Positions 55,486 to 64,000 of a stretch of 64,000 nt of DNA are shown here, one piece after another. A program made the position numbers and the translations under genes. Every line of letters begins with the position of its first letter. Position 1 is the first letter of the stretch. The stretch comes from Acidobacteriota bacterium. GTDB lineage: Bacteria; Acidobacteriota; Blastocatellia; UBA7656. The DNA lies in the NCBI GenBank assembly GCA_038040445.1, contig JBBPIG010000015.1:1-64000 (forward strand). Reading direction: 5' to 3'. A model generated the notes under the pieces. It was not told the DNA's origin. It ran no database searches and worked only from the letters and a program-made list of their open reading frames with translations.

Positions 55486-56526
55486 TTACCGGGTCTGCTT
55501 CGTGCCCTTCAGCTCCTTGTACATATCTTCAACGTTGGACTGAGCGAAATTCTGAAACGCGAGGGCCTTGTATTTGTCGGGTAGCTTCAACTGTTCCTTC
55601 GCCTGTTCGATCGTCAAGCCGTCGGCGATCGCCTTCTTGACCCGGCTCCGCAGATCATCGAGATAGTCTCTGAAGTCGCGCATGTCGGCTGCTGTCGCCA
55701 CGTCGCCGTGCCCGGGCACGAACTTCGCACTCGAGTGATTGCTGAGAATCTTGTCGAGCGAAGGCACCCAATCATTCACTGTTGCGTCGACCAGGTTTGG
55801 AAGCGTCTTTGACCAACCCATGTCCCCGGTGAACATCACGTTAGCATCGGGCACGAAGACCAACACGTCGCCTCCGGTGTGCCCTGGCAGACTAAACAGC
55901 ACGACTTCACGAGTGCCCAGATACAAATGCATAGCGCCGGCGCTGAATGTCACCGATGGATTGGTGAGTTTGATCTGAAGCATCGCGTCGAGCCGGCGCA
56001 ATTGCCGCTCAAGTTGTGCGCGTTTGTCTTTCTGATCTTCCGGAGTCTCACCGAGTTGTTTAGCCGCATCCGCTCTTCGTTTTTGCAGCTCATCTGGAAG
56101 AGGAAGAAAGCGCCGGTTCTTTGTCGTCTGCCACTGCATAAGGTTGTCGTGCGCGATGATGGGAATGTTGCGCGCAGCAAGTATCTGATTACCGCCGGTA
56201 TGATCGAGATGGTAGTGAGTGTTGACCGCGTACTTGATTGGCTGCTTGGTTTGGGCTTCGATCGCCCCTATTAGTTCTTCGACGGCGATCGGAGTAAAGA
56301 ACGTATCGACTACCAGGACTCCGCCATCGCCGACGATAAACCCGGCATTGCCCGATGCGAGACCTCCAGGTTTTGCGATGCCGGCAAAGACGCCTTCCGC
56401 GACTTTGACTAGTTCGAAGTTATCTTCGGCCCTAGGTGTGCTCGGCCGAGCCATCCCGCCAGCGCCCAGTATTCCGAAGCCAACTAGGACCAACCTGATT
56501 GTTGTCGTGACGGATGTTCTTCTCAT
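55486..56526 (-). CDS. Secreted MBL-fold metallohydrolase
   Basis: A 346-residue exported protein. The signal peptide is at about 1-27. The metallo-beta-lactamase fold has NTHYHLDHTGGNQ (HxHxDH), LFSLPGHTGGDVLVFVPD, GDMGWSK and FVPGHGD. Its binuclear zinc residues appear complete. It could be a hydrolase, lactonase or beta-lactamase-like enzyme; the substrate cannot be named. The C-terminal 90 residues add a helical extension. Confidence 0.86.
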   Translation of the reverse strand: MRRTSVTTTIRLVLVGFGILGAGGMARPSTPRAEDNFELVKVAEGVFAGIAKPGGLASGNAGFIVGDGGVLVVDTFFTPIAVEELIGAIEAQTKQPIKYAVNTHYHLDHTGGNQILAARNIPIIAHDNLMQWQTTKNRRFLPLPDELQKRRADAAKQLGETPEDQKDKRAQLERQLRRLDAMLQIKLTNPSVTFSAGAMHLYLGTREVVLFSLPGHTGGDVLVFVPDANVMFTGDMGWSKTLPNLVDATVNDWVPSLDKILSNHSSAKFVPGHGDVATAADMRDFRDYLDDLRSRVKKAIADGLTIEQAKEQLKLPDKYKALAFQNFAQSNVEDMYKELKGTKQTR

Positions 56527-56716
56527 CGTGCCTCCTCCAGTGTTGCGTAAGACCGAAGCCCGTGCGCGACTTCAGATAGATTAGCGGTGGAAAGGCAAAT
56601 GATAAAACAGACGGTGCCAATCGGGTAAGTCACAAAGATCGTAAGCAGCGGATAGTGCGGAAGAGGGTTTACGGAAATTGCGGCCTGACCTTACCAGAAT
56701 TCCACGCGACTGGGGG

Positions 56717-56749
56717 GGTAGTGTCCCAGTTTAGAATTAGGACACTACC
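56717..56749. repeat. 10-bp inverted repeat
   Basis: GGTAGTGTCC (56717-56726) and GGACACTACC (56740-56749) are perfect inverted copies around 13 bases. It may terminate the small minus-strand gene at 56762, or be the footprint of a mobile element's ends. Confidence 0.55.
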
Positions 56750-56761
56750 AGTTTGGTCACG

Positions 56762-56980
56762 TCAATTGATCTGAAATCGTCGCCGCACGGCGAGGCCTGA
56801 GAGGAATATAAGAACGAGCGACGCGACGGATTGCAGTGTCGCCACAGCCCGAACGGCGAAGCCCCAACCGGGCCCGAAATCTGTCAGAAACGCAGCGAGC
56901 CAAGAGTTGTTGGCGGGCGTAACGATGTTGCTTGCTAGCCACTCTTCCTCCCTCTGCTCTTTAGGTTTTTCCTCGGCCAT
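56762..56980 (-). CDS. Hypothetical membrane protein (72 aa)
   Basis: A 72-residue product starting MAEEKPKEQREEEW, with one hydrophobic segment (about 42-66, AVATLQSVASLVLIFLSGLA). No family recognised. ATG 56980 is preceded by GGGGGG. It is supported only by start and composition; the open frame continues upstream. Confidence 0.45.
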   Translation of the reverse strand: MAEEKPKEQREEEWLASNIVTPANNSWLAAFLTDFGPGWGFAVRAVATLQSVASLVLIFLSGLAVRRRFQIN

Positions 56981-57119
56981 TAGCCCCCCACGCGTTACGA
57001 CGGTGGCATTAAGAAATGAACTGATCGGGAGTCGGGCGCTAAAAAAGCTGCTGTGCGCGCGTGCTCGTTCTTGCGAGTCGGACCCCAAAAGAAATGATTG
57101 GTTTCAGTCTCCTTCAAAC

Positions 57120-57548
57120 TCAAGGTCTCGGTGGATGCCATCCTGCGCTGACCCAGTTCTGTCTAACGACCAAAGCGATCTCATTGTTAAGGTTCAGTGC
57201 CTCGACTGTTGCCCGTCCGCAGCTCGTACGCCCTATCAACCGCACCCCGTCATCACTCCAGTAGAAGTGGCGGCGCCACTTCTGCCTTCTTGGATTGAAG
57301 AGTCGAACTCGTCGGCCGGTTACCGGGTCGTGCCCGTGAGTCTTCACACTCTTTGCGTTATTGCAGAGACGACACGCAAGCCAGAGGTTCTCTTCGTCTT
57401 CGGTCCCACCGGTTGCTCTTGGAGTGATGTGCTCTATCTCCAGAACCTGCATCGCGTAACGCTGAGGAGTCAAACAATATCCGCAACGGTTCTCGGCTGT
57501 GGCTCGGATGCGGGCTACCACCGCCTCAGAGATTCTTCTGCTGGTCAT
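57120..57548 (-). CDS. HNH endonuclease
   Basis: A 142-residue HNH nuclease. CGYC, then LEIEHITPRATGGTEDEENLWLAC, then CRLCNNAKS give the two Cys pairs of a structural zinc and the HN(H) motif. It overlaps the 128-residue gene just before it by four bases, so they form a pair. The C-terminal half is unassigned. Confidence 0.88.
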   Translation of the reverse strand: MTSRRISEAVVARIRATAENRCGYCLTPQRYAMQVLEIEHITPRATGGTEDEENLWLACRLCNNAKSVKTHGHDPVTGRRVRLFNPRRQKWRRHFYWSDDGVRLIGRTSCGRATVEALNLNNEIALVVRQNWVSAGWHPPRP

Positions 57549-57931
57549 GGCACGAGCGGCGGTCTGAGCCCGCGTCTCACCGCTTCGGCCAGAGCCTGAG
57601 ATTGGCGCAGCAGGCCCATCTCATAGGCTCTCATCAGCGCAGCAAGCTCGGCACGTTCAAGGTCGGTCAACTCTCCGGCCTGCTGGCGATCGAGCAATGC
57701 GCTAAGCCGCAGGTCGGCTTCGCGTTCCATCCGCAGCTCGGTCAGCGCCACTATCTGTTCGTCGGGCAGTTTGGAAATAGCACGAAGCTGATCGATCGCG
57801 TCCAGGGAGGGAAGAGAGGAGGCCAGCGCAGCCGCGATGATCTCGGAGACATCGCGATGAGCGTAAGCAGCGTACTTTGCGGCGCGCTCAAAGGTGTCGT
57901 CCGGTAGGTCTAGAGTTAACTGTGTGCTCAT
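57545..57931 (-). CDS. Small helical partner of HNH nuclease (128 aa)
   Basis: A 128-residue helical protein: a short beta strand (QLTLDLPDDTFERAAKYAAYA) reminiscent of ribbon-helix-helix proteins, then LRMEREADLRLSALLDRQQAGELTDLERAELAALM. Its overlap with the HNH gene suggests an antitoxin- or immunity-like partner; this is inference. No certain family. Confidence 0.72.
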   Translation of the reverse strand: MSTQLTLDLPDDTFERAAKYAAYAHRDVSEIIAAALASSLPSLDAIDQLRAISKLPDEQIVALTELRMEREADLRLSALLDRQQAGELTDLERAELAALMRAYEMGLLRQSQALAEAVRRGLRPPLVP

Positions 57932-58030
57932 CGCTCCGAATTATAAGTTAGATACGACAGACACTTCAATGGCCAAAGCGCAAACCGCATCTGCAATACA
58001 AGTCGCCAAGTGTTACCAGTCTTCGAGGTT

Positions 58031-58984
58031 TCACAACGCGCTGTTTGTCTTTTCCAGCGCTGCCCTCAATCCTCGAGCGAGCTTCACCGGATCATCGTTG
58101 CCCCAGAAGTGCATGAAGAAAAGTCTCGGGTTCTCATCGAGCATGTGCGAGTGCAGCGCCGTGATTTGAATGCCTGCCTTGCGAAGCTCGCGTATCACCG
58201 GATTTACTTCGTTGGCGGTCATCACGAAATCGCCCGTGGTGGCCGCGCCTTTTGGACTCATCTGAAGATTGATCGCCGTAGCCGTGCCCATGAACGCGGG
58301 AACCTCTGTGCCGTCGGCCATGGTGATCTTTTCTTTTCGCGCAACTCCGATCTGTAACACGCCGCCGCGTTCGCGGCCTTGCACGCCAATTATCTCTTGA
58401 ACCTTCTTCCAATCCCCTGCGGGAGGCGGTTGTGCGGCAGCCGTGGGAAGCGGACCCATCGGAGTCGCGCTCAATGACAACGCGTCCTTCACCGCGCGGG
58501 CCAGCTTCTCTTCGTCCCCGTGCCCCATGTAGTGCATATACAGAATTCGGGGCTGCTCGTTTAGGATGTGGTTGTGAACAGCCGAAATCTCGATCCCGTT
58601 CTCTTCGAGTTTTGAAAGAACCGGGTTGAGCTCGTTTTCGAGCAGGACCAGATCACCCATCACCATCACGTGGCTTGATGTGCGTGTGAATGCTATCCAC
58701 GAACCGAGCGCAAGACCAGGCTTGATGTCGACGCCATCGGCCTTGACCTTCAAGTCCGTGCGTGGAAGGCCGATCTTGTAGACGCCATCCTTCATCTCGC
58801 CGGATCGCCCGATGATCGCGTCGATCTTCTTGGTGTCGAGGAGATCGGATGTGATCGACGAGGCTCCGCCGGCTTTATCCTCCGCCGCGGTTGTGTTGTG
58901 TCGAGTCGCAGCCGTCCCAATGAAGATGAGCAATAGAGCCGCGATCGCTATTAGTCGCGGGACTGTCTTCGATCTTATGAGCAT
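58031..58984 (-). CDS. DUF1259 (LppY/LpqO-like) secreted protein
   Basis: A 317-residue exported protein. The signal is at about 1-30. The DUF1259 domain contains two similar halves: AIIGRSGEMKDGVYKIGLPR ... EISAVHNHILNEQPRILYMHYMGHGD, and EIIGVQGRERGGVLQIGVAR ... QITALHSHMLDENPRLFFMHFWGNDD. The repeated HNH/HSH and MH-(Y/F)-(M/W)-G His residues suggest metal binding. Biological role unknown. Confidence 0.85.
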   Translation of the reverse strand: MLIRSKTVPRLIAIAALLLIFIGTAATRHNTTAAEDKAGGASSITSDLLDTKKIDAIIGRSGEMKDGVYKIGLPRTDLKVKADGVDIKPGLALGSWIAFTRTSSHVMVMGDLVLLENELNPVLSKLEENGIEISAVHNHILNEQPRILYMHYMGHGDEEKLARAVKDALSLSATPMGPLPTAAAQPPPAGDWKKVQEIIGVQGRERGGVLQIGVARKEKITMADGTEVPAFMGTATAINLQMSPKGAATTGDFVMTANEVNPVIRELRKAGIQITALHSHMLDENPRLFFMHFWGNDDPVKLARGLRAALEKTNSAL

Positions 58985-59198
58985 AGGAAAACCCCCCTGT
59001 GTTTTTCCTATTCTATGCTTGAGACTGGATGCCTGTCATCAACATCGCGGGAAGAAGTGCTCGCCTTGCAGACCGGAGGGCTTTGATATAAATTATGCGC
59101 GCCACAGTGGACGCCGCGCAGGCGCAATCAGTCACACGGCAGGCGGCTCAATCAGTCTTCTTTGTCTAATGCCAAACATCTTGCAGGAGGCCATCGAA
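58985..59198. other. Divergent spacer DUF1259/amidohydrolase
   Basis: About 210 bases between divergent genes. No clear element beyond AGGAGG just before the plus-strand start. Confidence 0.35.
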
Positions 59199-60959
59199 AT
59201 GGCAGAAACATTCCGTGCGCGACGCGAGCGCTCATCCTTCGCGCGAGCCACGACCGCGCGGGCCACGACGCTCAAGCGCGTTTGCGTGACGCTTGGGTTG
59301 CTCGCGGGCGCAGTGCTCGCGTCGTTGACCCACGCGCCCGTTGCCCGGCTTGATGCGCCCGACGCATTCGCGATCAAAGACGCTCAGATCGTCACCGGTA
59401 CGGGCAAGACAATCGCGAAGGGCACGGTTGTTTTTCGCAAAGGCTTGATCACCGATGTAGGCGAAAGCGTCAAGATACCGGGGGATGCCCGAGTGATAGA
59501 CGGCGCCGGTATGACTGTCTATCCGGGTCTCATCGACGGCTACACCAGCCTCGGACTCGCAGCGCCTGCGCAGGCTCAACCCCCGGCGGGAGGCGCCGGT
59601 GGCAGGCAGGCCGCAGTTGCCGCTGCAGCGGCCGGCGCGCAGCCTTCGCCTGAAGCGCGACTGGGCGACCCATCGCTTGCGGCGGCAGATCAAGTCAAAC
59701 CCGGTGCATCGTTCGAAGATCCAAGATCGGTTGGGGTGACCTCCGCGCTTAGCAGTCCTCGTCAGGGAATCTTTGCGGGACAGAGCGCGCTGATCAACCT
59801 GGCGGGCGACGAGGCTTCTAAGCTTGTGCTTCGCTCGCCTGTTGCACTGACGATCCAGTTCAGCGCCGGAGGAGGCTTCGGCGGCGGATACCCAGGCTCA
59901 CTGATGGGCACCGTAGCTTACATTCGACAGTCGTTCTACGACGCTCTGCACTATCGCGATGAAGTCGACCGATACAACCGCATCAAGCGCGGAGTGAACA
60001 GACCCGAACACGACAAGCGCCTTGCGGCGCTTCAGCCTGCGATCAAGGGCGAGTTACCGGTGCTCTTCGTCGCGAACTCGGACGGGGACATTCGCCGGGC
60101 GCTGATGATCGCCGACGAGTTCAAACTGAAGCCGATCATCGCCGGCGCGTTGTACGGCTATCGGATCGCTGACATGCTCAAGGCCAAGAGCGTGCCGGTG
60201 ATTCTTTCGGTGGATTTTCCGAAGCGCGCGGCTGATCTACCCGACGACGAAGAGGAAACACTTAGGGCGCTGCGCCAGCGTGCTGAAACGCCAAAGGGCG
60301 CGGCGAAGCTGGCGCAGGCAGGTGTGAAGTTCGCTTTCACATCCGGCTCGCTTCGACCGCAGGACTTCATTGCCAATGTGCAGAAGGCTGTCGAGAACGG
60401 CTTGTCGAAAGACGAAGCGCTGCGCGCTCTTACCATCAACGCAGCCGAAATCTTTGGCGCCGGAGATCAGATCGGTACGATCGAGGCCGGCAAGATAGCA
60501 AATCTGGTCGTGGCGAGCGGCGATCTTCTGGCGAAGGACACCAAGGTCAGGCACGTTTTCATCGATGGCGAACAGATCGAGTTGAAGAAGCCTGACGCCG
60601 CGCCGGCGCGCGGCGGAATGGGGGGCGGCCGGCCGGGCCCAACCGGCGCGACCGCAATCGATCCGTCCGGCACGTGGTCTCTGGTCGTTCAGTCGCCTCA
60701 AGGCGAGATCAGCGCTCAGTTGACCCTGGCGAAGGACGGAGATCAAATCACCGGCACACTGGGCACGCCGATGGGGAACGTTGCTCTTAGGAGCGGGCGA
60801 GTGAATGGGAATCAGATCCGGCTGACAGCAACCGTCGACATGGGAGGCCAGTCGATCGACGCGATCATCACCGGCACGATCGAAGGCGATTCCATGCGCG
60901 GGGCAATGGTGATGGGCGCGATGGGCTCGTTCGACTTCACCGGCACGAGACCGAGATGA
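59199..60959 (+). CDS. Amidohydrolase-like protein 1, HxH motif lost (586 aa)
   Basis: A 586-residue secreted amidohydrolase-superfamily protein with a signal/anchor at about 25-50. The metal-binding motif usually PG(L/I)IDxHxH reads [13 protein letters not shown], so both His residues of HxH are absent. Later structural motifs remain ([47 protein letters not shown]). A Gly/Pro-rich linker and a beta-rich C-terminal domain (about 475-586) follow. It is possibly a binding partner or inactive paralog. AGGAGG precedes the ATG. Confidence 0.85.
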   Translation: MAETFRARRERSSFARATTARATTLKRVCVTLGLLAGAVLASLTHAPVARLDAPDAFAIKDAQIVTGTGKTIAKGTVVFRKGLITDVGESVKIPGDARVIDGAGMTVYPGLIDGYTSLGLAAPAQAQPPAGGAGGRQAAVAAAAAGAQPSPEARLGDPSLAAADQVKPGASFEDPRSVGVTSALSSPRQGIFAGQSALINLAGDEASKLVLRSPVALTIQFSAGGGFGGGYPGSLMGTVAYIRQSFYDALHYRDEVDRYNRIKRGVNRPEHDKRLAALQPAIKGELPVLFVANSDGDIRRALMIADEFKLKPIIAGALYGYRIADMLKAKSVPVILSVDFPKRAADLPDDEEETLRALRQRAETPKGAAKLAQAGVKFAFTSGSLRPQDFIANVQKAVENGLSKDEALRALTINAAEIFGAGDQIGTIEAGKIANLVVASGDLLAKDTKVRHVFIDGEQIELKKPDAAPARGGMGGGRPGPTGATAIDPSGTWSLVVQSPQGEISAQLTLAKDGDQITGTLGTPMGNVALRSGRVNGNQIRLTATVDMGGQSIDAIITGTIEGDSMRGAMVMGAMGSFDFTGTRPR

Positions 60960-61034
60960 TTTCCGATTTCCGATTGCCGATTCTCTTGTTTTCCAATGCA
61001 CAATCGGAAATGGGCAATCGGAAATCGGAAATCG
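60958..61034. repeat. Heptamer-phased inverted array, locus H
   Basis: Left arm GATTTCC GATTTCC GATTGCC GATTCTC; right arm CGGAAAT GGGCAAT CGGAAAT CGGAAAT. The first heptamer overlaps the stop codon of the upstream gene, and the array ends about ten bases before the next start. Confidence 0.88.
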
Positions 61035-61045
61035 AATTGGGGGGA

Positions 61046-62524
61046 ATGATGAGAAAGATAAATGCGATTCTATCATCACTGCTGACGCTGACGATGGTCG
61101 CTTCAGTGTTCGCGCAGACCGGGAGCAAAGCGAAACTGGCTGCTGGCGCCAGTTCCGCGGCGACCGCTAGTGCGCCCGGCGAAACGCTCATCTGGAACGC
61201 GACCATAATGACCGCGTCTCATGGGACGATTAACAAAGGCTCTATCCTGATTCGCGACGGTAAAATCGCCGAGGTCGGTCCCAACGTGAAAGCGCGCGAT
61301 CCCAACGCCCGCGTCATCGATGCCACCGGCAAGTATGTCACGCCGGGGATCATCGACTGCCACTCGCACACTGGGGTGGACGGCAGCGTTAATGAAGGCT
61401 CGCTTTCGGTGACCTCGATGGTTCGGGTTCGCGACGTGATTGACCCTTATAGCCCGAGCATCTATCGCGAGCTCGCCGGGGGCACCACGACGGCCAACGT
61501 TTTGCACGGGTCGGCGAACTCGATAGGCGGCCAGAACGCCGTGATTAAGTTTAAGGTCGGCAAGCCCGTCGACGAATGGCCAATCCCCGAAGCGCCGCCG
61601 GGCATCAAGTTCGCTCTCGGCGAGAACCCTAAGCGATCAAACAGTCAGGGATTGCCAACCACAACCGCGCGCCGCTATCCCGCGACCCGGATGGGTGTTG
61701 AACAAACCATCCGCGAGGCGTTCATCAAGGCTAAGGACTACACCCGCGAGTGGCAGGAGTACGAGGCGAGGAAAGCGACAGACAGAACTGCGATCGCGCC
61801 GCGGCGTGACCTGATGCTGGATGCGCTGGTTGAGATTCTCCAGGGCAAGCGGATGGTGCATTCACACTGCTATCGCGACGACGAGATTTTGATGCTGCTC
61901 AACCTCAGCGATGAGATGGGCTTCCACGTGCAGACGCTTCAGCACGTGCTCGAGGGCTACAAGGTTGCAAAAGAAATGGCCGCGCACAAGACTGGCGGCT
62001 CGACCTTCTCTGACTGGTGGGCGTACAAGCTCGAAGCATACGACGCGATTCCCTACAACGCTGCTCTGATGGCATCGCGCGGAGTCATCGTCTCCTTGAA
62101 CTCCGACTCGGATGAGCTTGCGCGGCGGCTCTATCTGGAAGCGGCGAAGGCGATGAAGTACGGCGGCGTCGCCGAAGAAGAGGCACTGCGAATGGTGACG
62201 CTCAATCCAGCGATTCAGCTTGGCATACAGAAGCGAGTAGGCTCGATTGATGTTGGAAAGGACGCGGACCTGGTGATCTTCAGTCAGCATCCCTTTTCGG
62301 TCTACACGGTGCCGGAGATGACGTTCATCGAAGGTGAGGTCTACTTTGACCGAAGTGAGGATCTCAAGCAGCGCGAGGTGCTCAAGCGCGAGAAGGCCGA
62401 CTTGATAAAACGCGAACGTGACCAGCGTGGCGGGCCCCGGCCGCCTCGCCCCGAGAGGCCGGATGAGCCTCAGCCAAGACCGAATGAATCGCCTCGGCCA
62501 AACGGGACCGAGCCGCAGAGTTGA
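61046..62524 (+). CDS. Amidohydrolase family protein 2, active-site motif present (492 aa)
   Basis: A 492-residue exported amidohydrolase. The signal peptide is at 1-24. The catalytic motif [12 protein letters not shown] (HxH) is present, with further metal ligands likely in [13 protein letters not shown] and LNSDSDE. The end is Pro-rich. It probably hydrolyses a cyclic amide or ester; the substrate is not evident. ATG 61046 follows GGGGGGA; residues upstream in the same frame are encoded by the heptamer array. Confidence 0.87.
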   Translation: MMRKINAILSSLLTLTMVASVFAQTGSKAKLAAGASSAATASAPGETLIWNATIMTASHGTINKGSILIRDGKIAEVGPNVKARDPNARVIDATGKYVTPGIIDCHSHTGVDGSVNEGSLSVTSMVRVRDVIDPYSPSIYRELAGGTTTANVLHGSANSIGGQNAVIKFKVGKPVDEWPIPEAPPGIKFALGENPKRSNSQGLPTTTARRYPATRMGVEQTIREAFIKAKDYTREWQEYEARKATDRTAIAPRRDLMLDALVEILQGKRMVHSHCYRDDEILMLLNLSDEMGFHVQTLQHVLEGYKVAKEMAAHKTGGSTFSDWWAYKLEAYDAIPYNAALMASRGVIVSLNSDSDELARRLYLEAAKAMKYGGVAEEEALRMVTLNPAIQLGIQKRVGSIDVGKDADLVIFSQHPFSVYTVPEMTFIEGEVYFDRSEDLKQREVLKREKADLIKRERDQRGGPRPPRPERPDEPQPRPNESPRPNGTEPQS

Positions 62525-62622
62525 AGGAGACGCGACGAAAACGAGTGTAGATTGCGCGGACTCTTAAGGCTCAGTATCCGGGCAGATTTAGGCTGGCAGC
62601 GCGCGCTACGTTCAGGGAGAGA

Positions 62623-63957
62623 ATGATGAAGACGAAGAGAATGCTTGTTGCGATTACAATTTTGATTGGCGCTGGTGCGCTCGGCTTCGTTAGGTGCGGT
62701 TCATCAGAGGTGTCGGCTCAGACTTCGGAGAGCTATGCGATCCGAAATGCGCGAATCATAACGGTGACCGGAGCAGTGATTGAGAGCGGCACGGTAGTGA
62801 TTGTTAACGGAAAGATCGCGGCGGTCGGCGCGAATGCCTCAGTACCGTCGGGCGCGAAGGTCATCGACGGGAAGGGGCTCTCGGTCTATCCCGGAATGAT
62901 CGATGCAGACACCGAGATCGGCTTGACTGAGATCGGGTCTGTGCCCGGCTCGGTTGACACGAACGAGATAGGCGATAACAACGCGAACATCCACGTAGAC
63001 GTCGCTATTCATCCCGACAGCTCGCACATCGCTGTAACTCGGGTGAACGGAGTTACGACTGCTCTTACCGCGCCGCGCGGCGGATTGATTGCGGGGCAGA
63101 GCGCGATCCTTAACCTCGACGGCTGGACCCCGCGGGAGATGGTGTTGAAATCGCCTGTTGCGATGCATATCAACTGGCCAGGCGGAGGCGGAGGGGGCGG
63201 CGGCGGCGGATTCGGCGGTTTCGGACAGCAACGCTCGGTCACAGAGTTGCGGCGGGAACAGGAGCGGCAGATTGAAAGCCTGAAAAAGATCCTGCGTGAT
63301 GCCGCGGCTTATGGTGATGCCAAGGACGCTCGCGCGAAGGATCCGAGCTTGCCGAAACAGGACGTTGACTTGAAGCTCGAAGCGTTGATTGCCGTGGTGC
63401 GCGGCCAGATGCCCGTCGTGATAAACGCGAACCTCGAGCGCGACATCAAAGCCGCCATCGCATTTGCCGGCGAGATGAAGCTCAGAGCAATCATCTCCGG
63501 TGGCATCGAAGCCTACAAAGTCGCGGACCAGCTCAAGGCCAAGAACATTCCGGTGATAGTCGGCCCGGTGCTGCGTATGCCGGTTAAGGAAGATGATCCG
63601 TATGACGCGGCTTTCACGAATGCCGGATTGCTGTCGAAGGCTGGCGTGAAGATCGCATTCCAGACTAACGATTCCGCTTATTCGAGGAATCTGCCTTATC
63701 ACGCCGGAATGGCCGCGGCGTTTGGTCTGCCGAAGGAAGAAGCGCTCAAGGCAGTGACGATTTATCCCGCGGAGATATTCGGCATTGCCGACCGCGTCGG
63801 CTCGATCGAACAAGGGAAGATCGCGAACCTGATAGTGACCGACGGCGATCCGCTCGAGATTAGGACGCAGATCAAGCACGTGTTCATCAACGGACGCGAT
63901 ATACCGCTCACCAGCAGACACACCGAGCTCTACGAGAAGTACAAGGCACGTCCTTAA
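62623..63957 (+). CDS. Amidohydrolase-like protein 3, HxH motif lost (444 aa)
   Basis: A 444-residue exported protein, similar in order to protein 1. A signal segment is at about 5-24. The first metal motif reads YPGMIDADTEIGL instead of HxH. A Gly-rich stretch (near residue 190) is followed by a coiled segment, AIISGGIEAYKVADQLKAKNIPV, and by FGIADRVGSIEQGKIANLIVTDGDPLE. It lacks the C-terminal beta domain of protein 1. The two degenerate paralogs flank the complete enzyme, a layout suggesting heterocomplex formation. Confidence 0.85.
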   Translation: MMKTKRMLVAITILIGAGALGFVRCGSSEVSAQTSESYAIRNARIITVTGAVIESGTVVIVNGKIAAVGANASVPSGAKVIDGKGLSVYPGMIDADTEIGLTEIGSVPGSVDTNEIGDNNANIHVDVAIHPDSSHIAVTRVNGVTTALTAPRGGLIAGQSAILNLDGWTPREMVLKSPVAMHINWPGGGGGGGGGGFGGFGQQRSVTELRREQERQIESLKKILRDAAAYGDAKDARAKDPSLPKQDVDLKLEALIAVVRGQMPVVINANLERDIKAAIAFAGEMKLRAIISGGIEAYKVADQLKAKNIPVIVGPVLRMPVKEDDPYDAAFTNAGLLSKAGVKIAFQTNDSAYSRNLPYHAGMAAAFGLPKEEALKAVTIYPAEIFGIADRVGSIEQGKIANLIVTDGDPLEIRTQIKHVFINGRDIPLTSRHTELYEKYKARP

Positions 63958-64000
63958 AGACTAAAGGTAGAAGGCATAAGGCGAGAGTGCAGCCCCGTTG

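Noticed and set aside
15853-61034. Possible CRISPR-like arrays
   Set aside because: Units are 7 bp without spacers of constant length, and arms are inverted copies, so these are not CRISPR repeats.
60956-61045. N-terminal extension of amidohydrolase 2
   Set aside because: Encoded by the inverted array and placed before the signal peptide; ATG 61046 has a ribosome site.

Overview
The window looks like a chromosomal segment of a moderately GC-rich Gram-negative soil-type bacterium, most likely an Acidobacteriota member (class Blastocatellia or a relative; this is inference). Supporting signs are an Oar-type TonB-dependent receptor with an N-terminal carboxypeptidase-regulatory domain, tandem secreted amidohydrolases with Gly/Pro-rich tails, a DUF1259 protein, a minor-pilin operon with a very large PilX-like member, an HspR-type dnaK operon, and many small stress proteins. 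No rRNA, CRISPR array, phage structural gene or intact transposase was seen.

Region 1 (1-11.7 kb) is accessory in character. It lies between a degenerate tRNA-Val copy next to tRNA-Asp and an intact tRNA-Val, both on the minus strand, as if an element had inserted at the 3' end of the tRNA-Val of a Val-Asp operon. It carries superoxide dismutase, a ferritin-like protein, CsbD-type proteins, tiny membrane proteins, an Nramp-type transporter, a GH144-like glycosidase and a high density of broken genes (GH39, MmcQ/YjbR, Phd-type antitoxin, CsbD). It also holds a 154-bp dispersed repeat and four copies of a 14-bp dyad, GTnCAATATTGnAC, placed upstream of the small stress genes.

Region 2 (12-30 kb) is housekeeping and envelope biology: a MacA/MacB-type export operon, a LysM lytic transglycosylase, a rhomboid-TPR fusion, the TonB-dependent receptor, the dnaK-dnaJ-orf-hspR operon without grpE, pgsA, a second lytic transglycosylase and an RsbW-like anti-sigma kinase. 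Region 3 (30-38 kb) has four consecutive prepilin-type genes, DUF4404, a PP2C phosphatase and cystathionine gamma-synthase. Region 4 (38-47.6 kb) is a co-directional cluster: large membrane protein, ABC-2 ATPase and permease, DUF4175-like protein, DinB, MoxR, DUF58. Region 5 (47.9-58 kb) has ftsY followed by toxin-antitoxin-like pairs (AbiEii-type nucleotidyltransferase with a small partner, AbrB/PIN, HNH with a small partner), Uma2, P450, MFS and an MBL-fold hydrolase. Region 6 (58-64 kb) has DUF1259 and three amidohydrolase-family genes in a row.

The most unusual feature is a set of at least eight intergenic inverted arrays (15.9, 36.7, 38.0, 40.5, 41.6, 45.3, 46.5 and 61.0 kb). Each is built of tandem 7-bp units on both arms, and each locus has its own heptamer. 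They fill most of the spacer between co-directional genes, and at three loci the first heptamer contains the stop codon of the upstream gene. They resemble the heptanucleotide STRR repeats known from cyanobacteria, but arranged as long hairpins.
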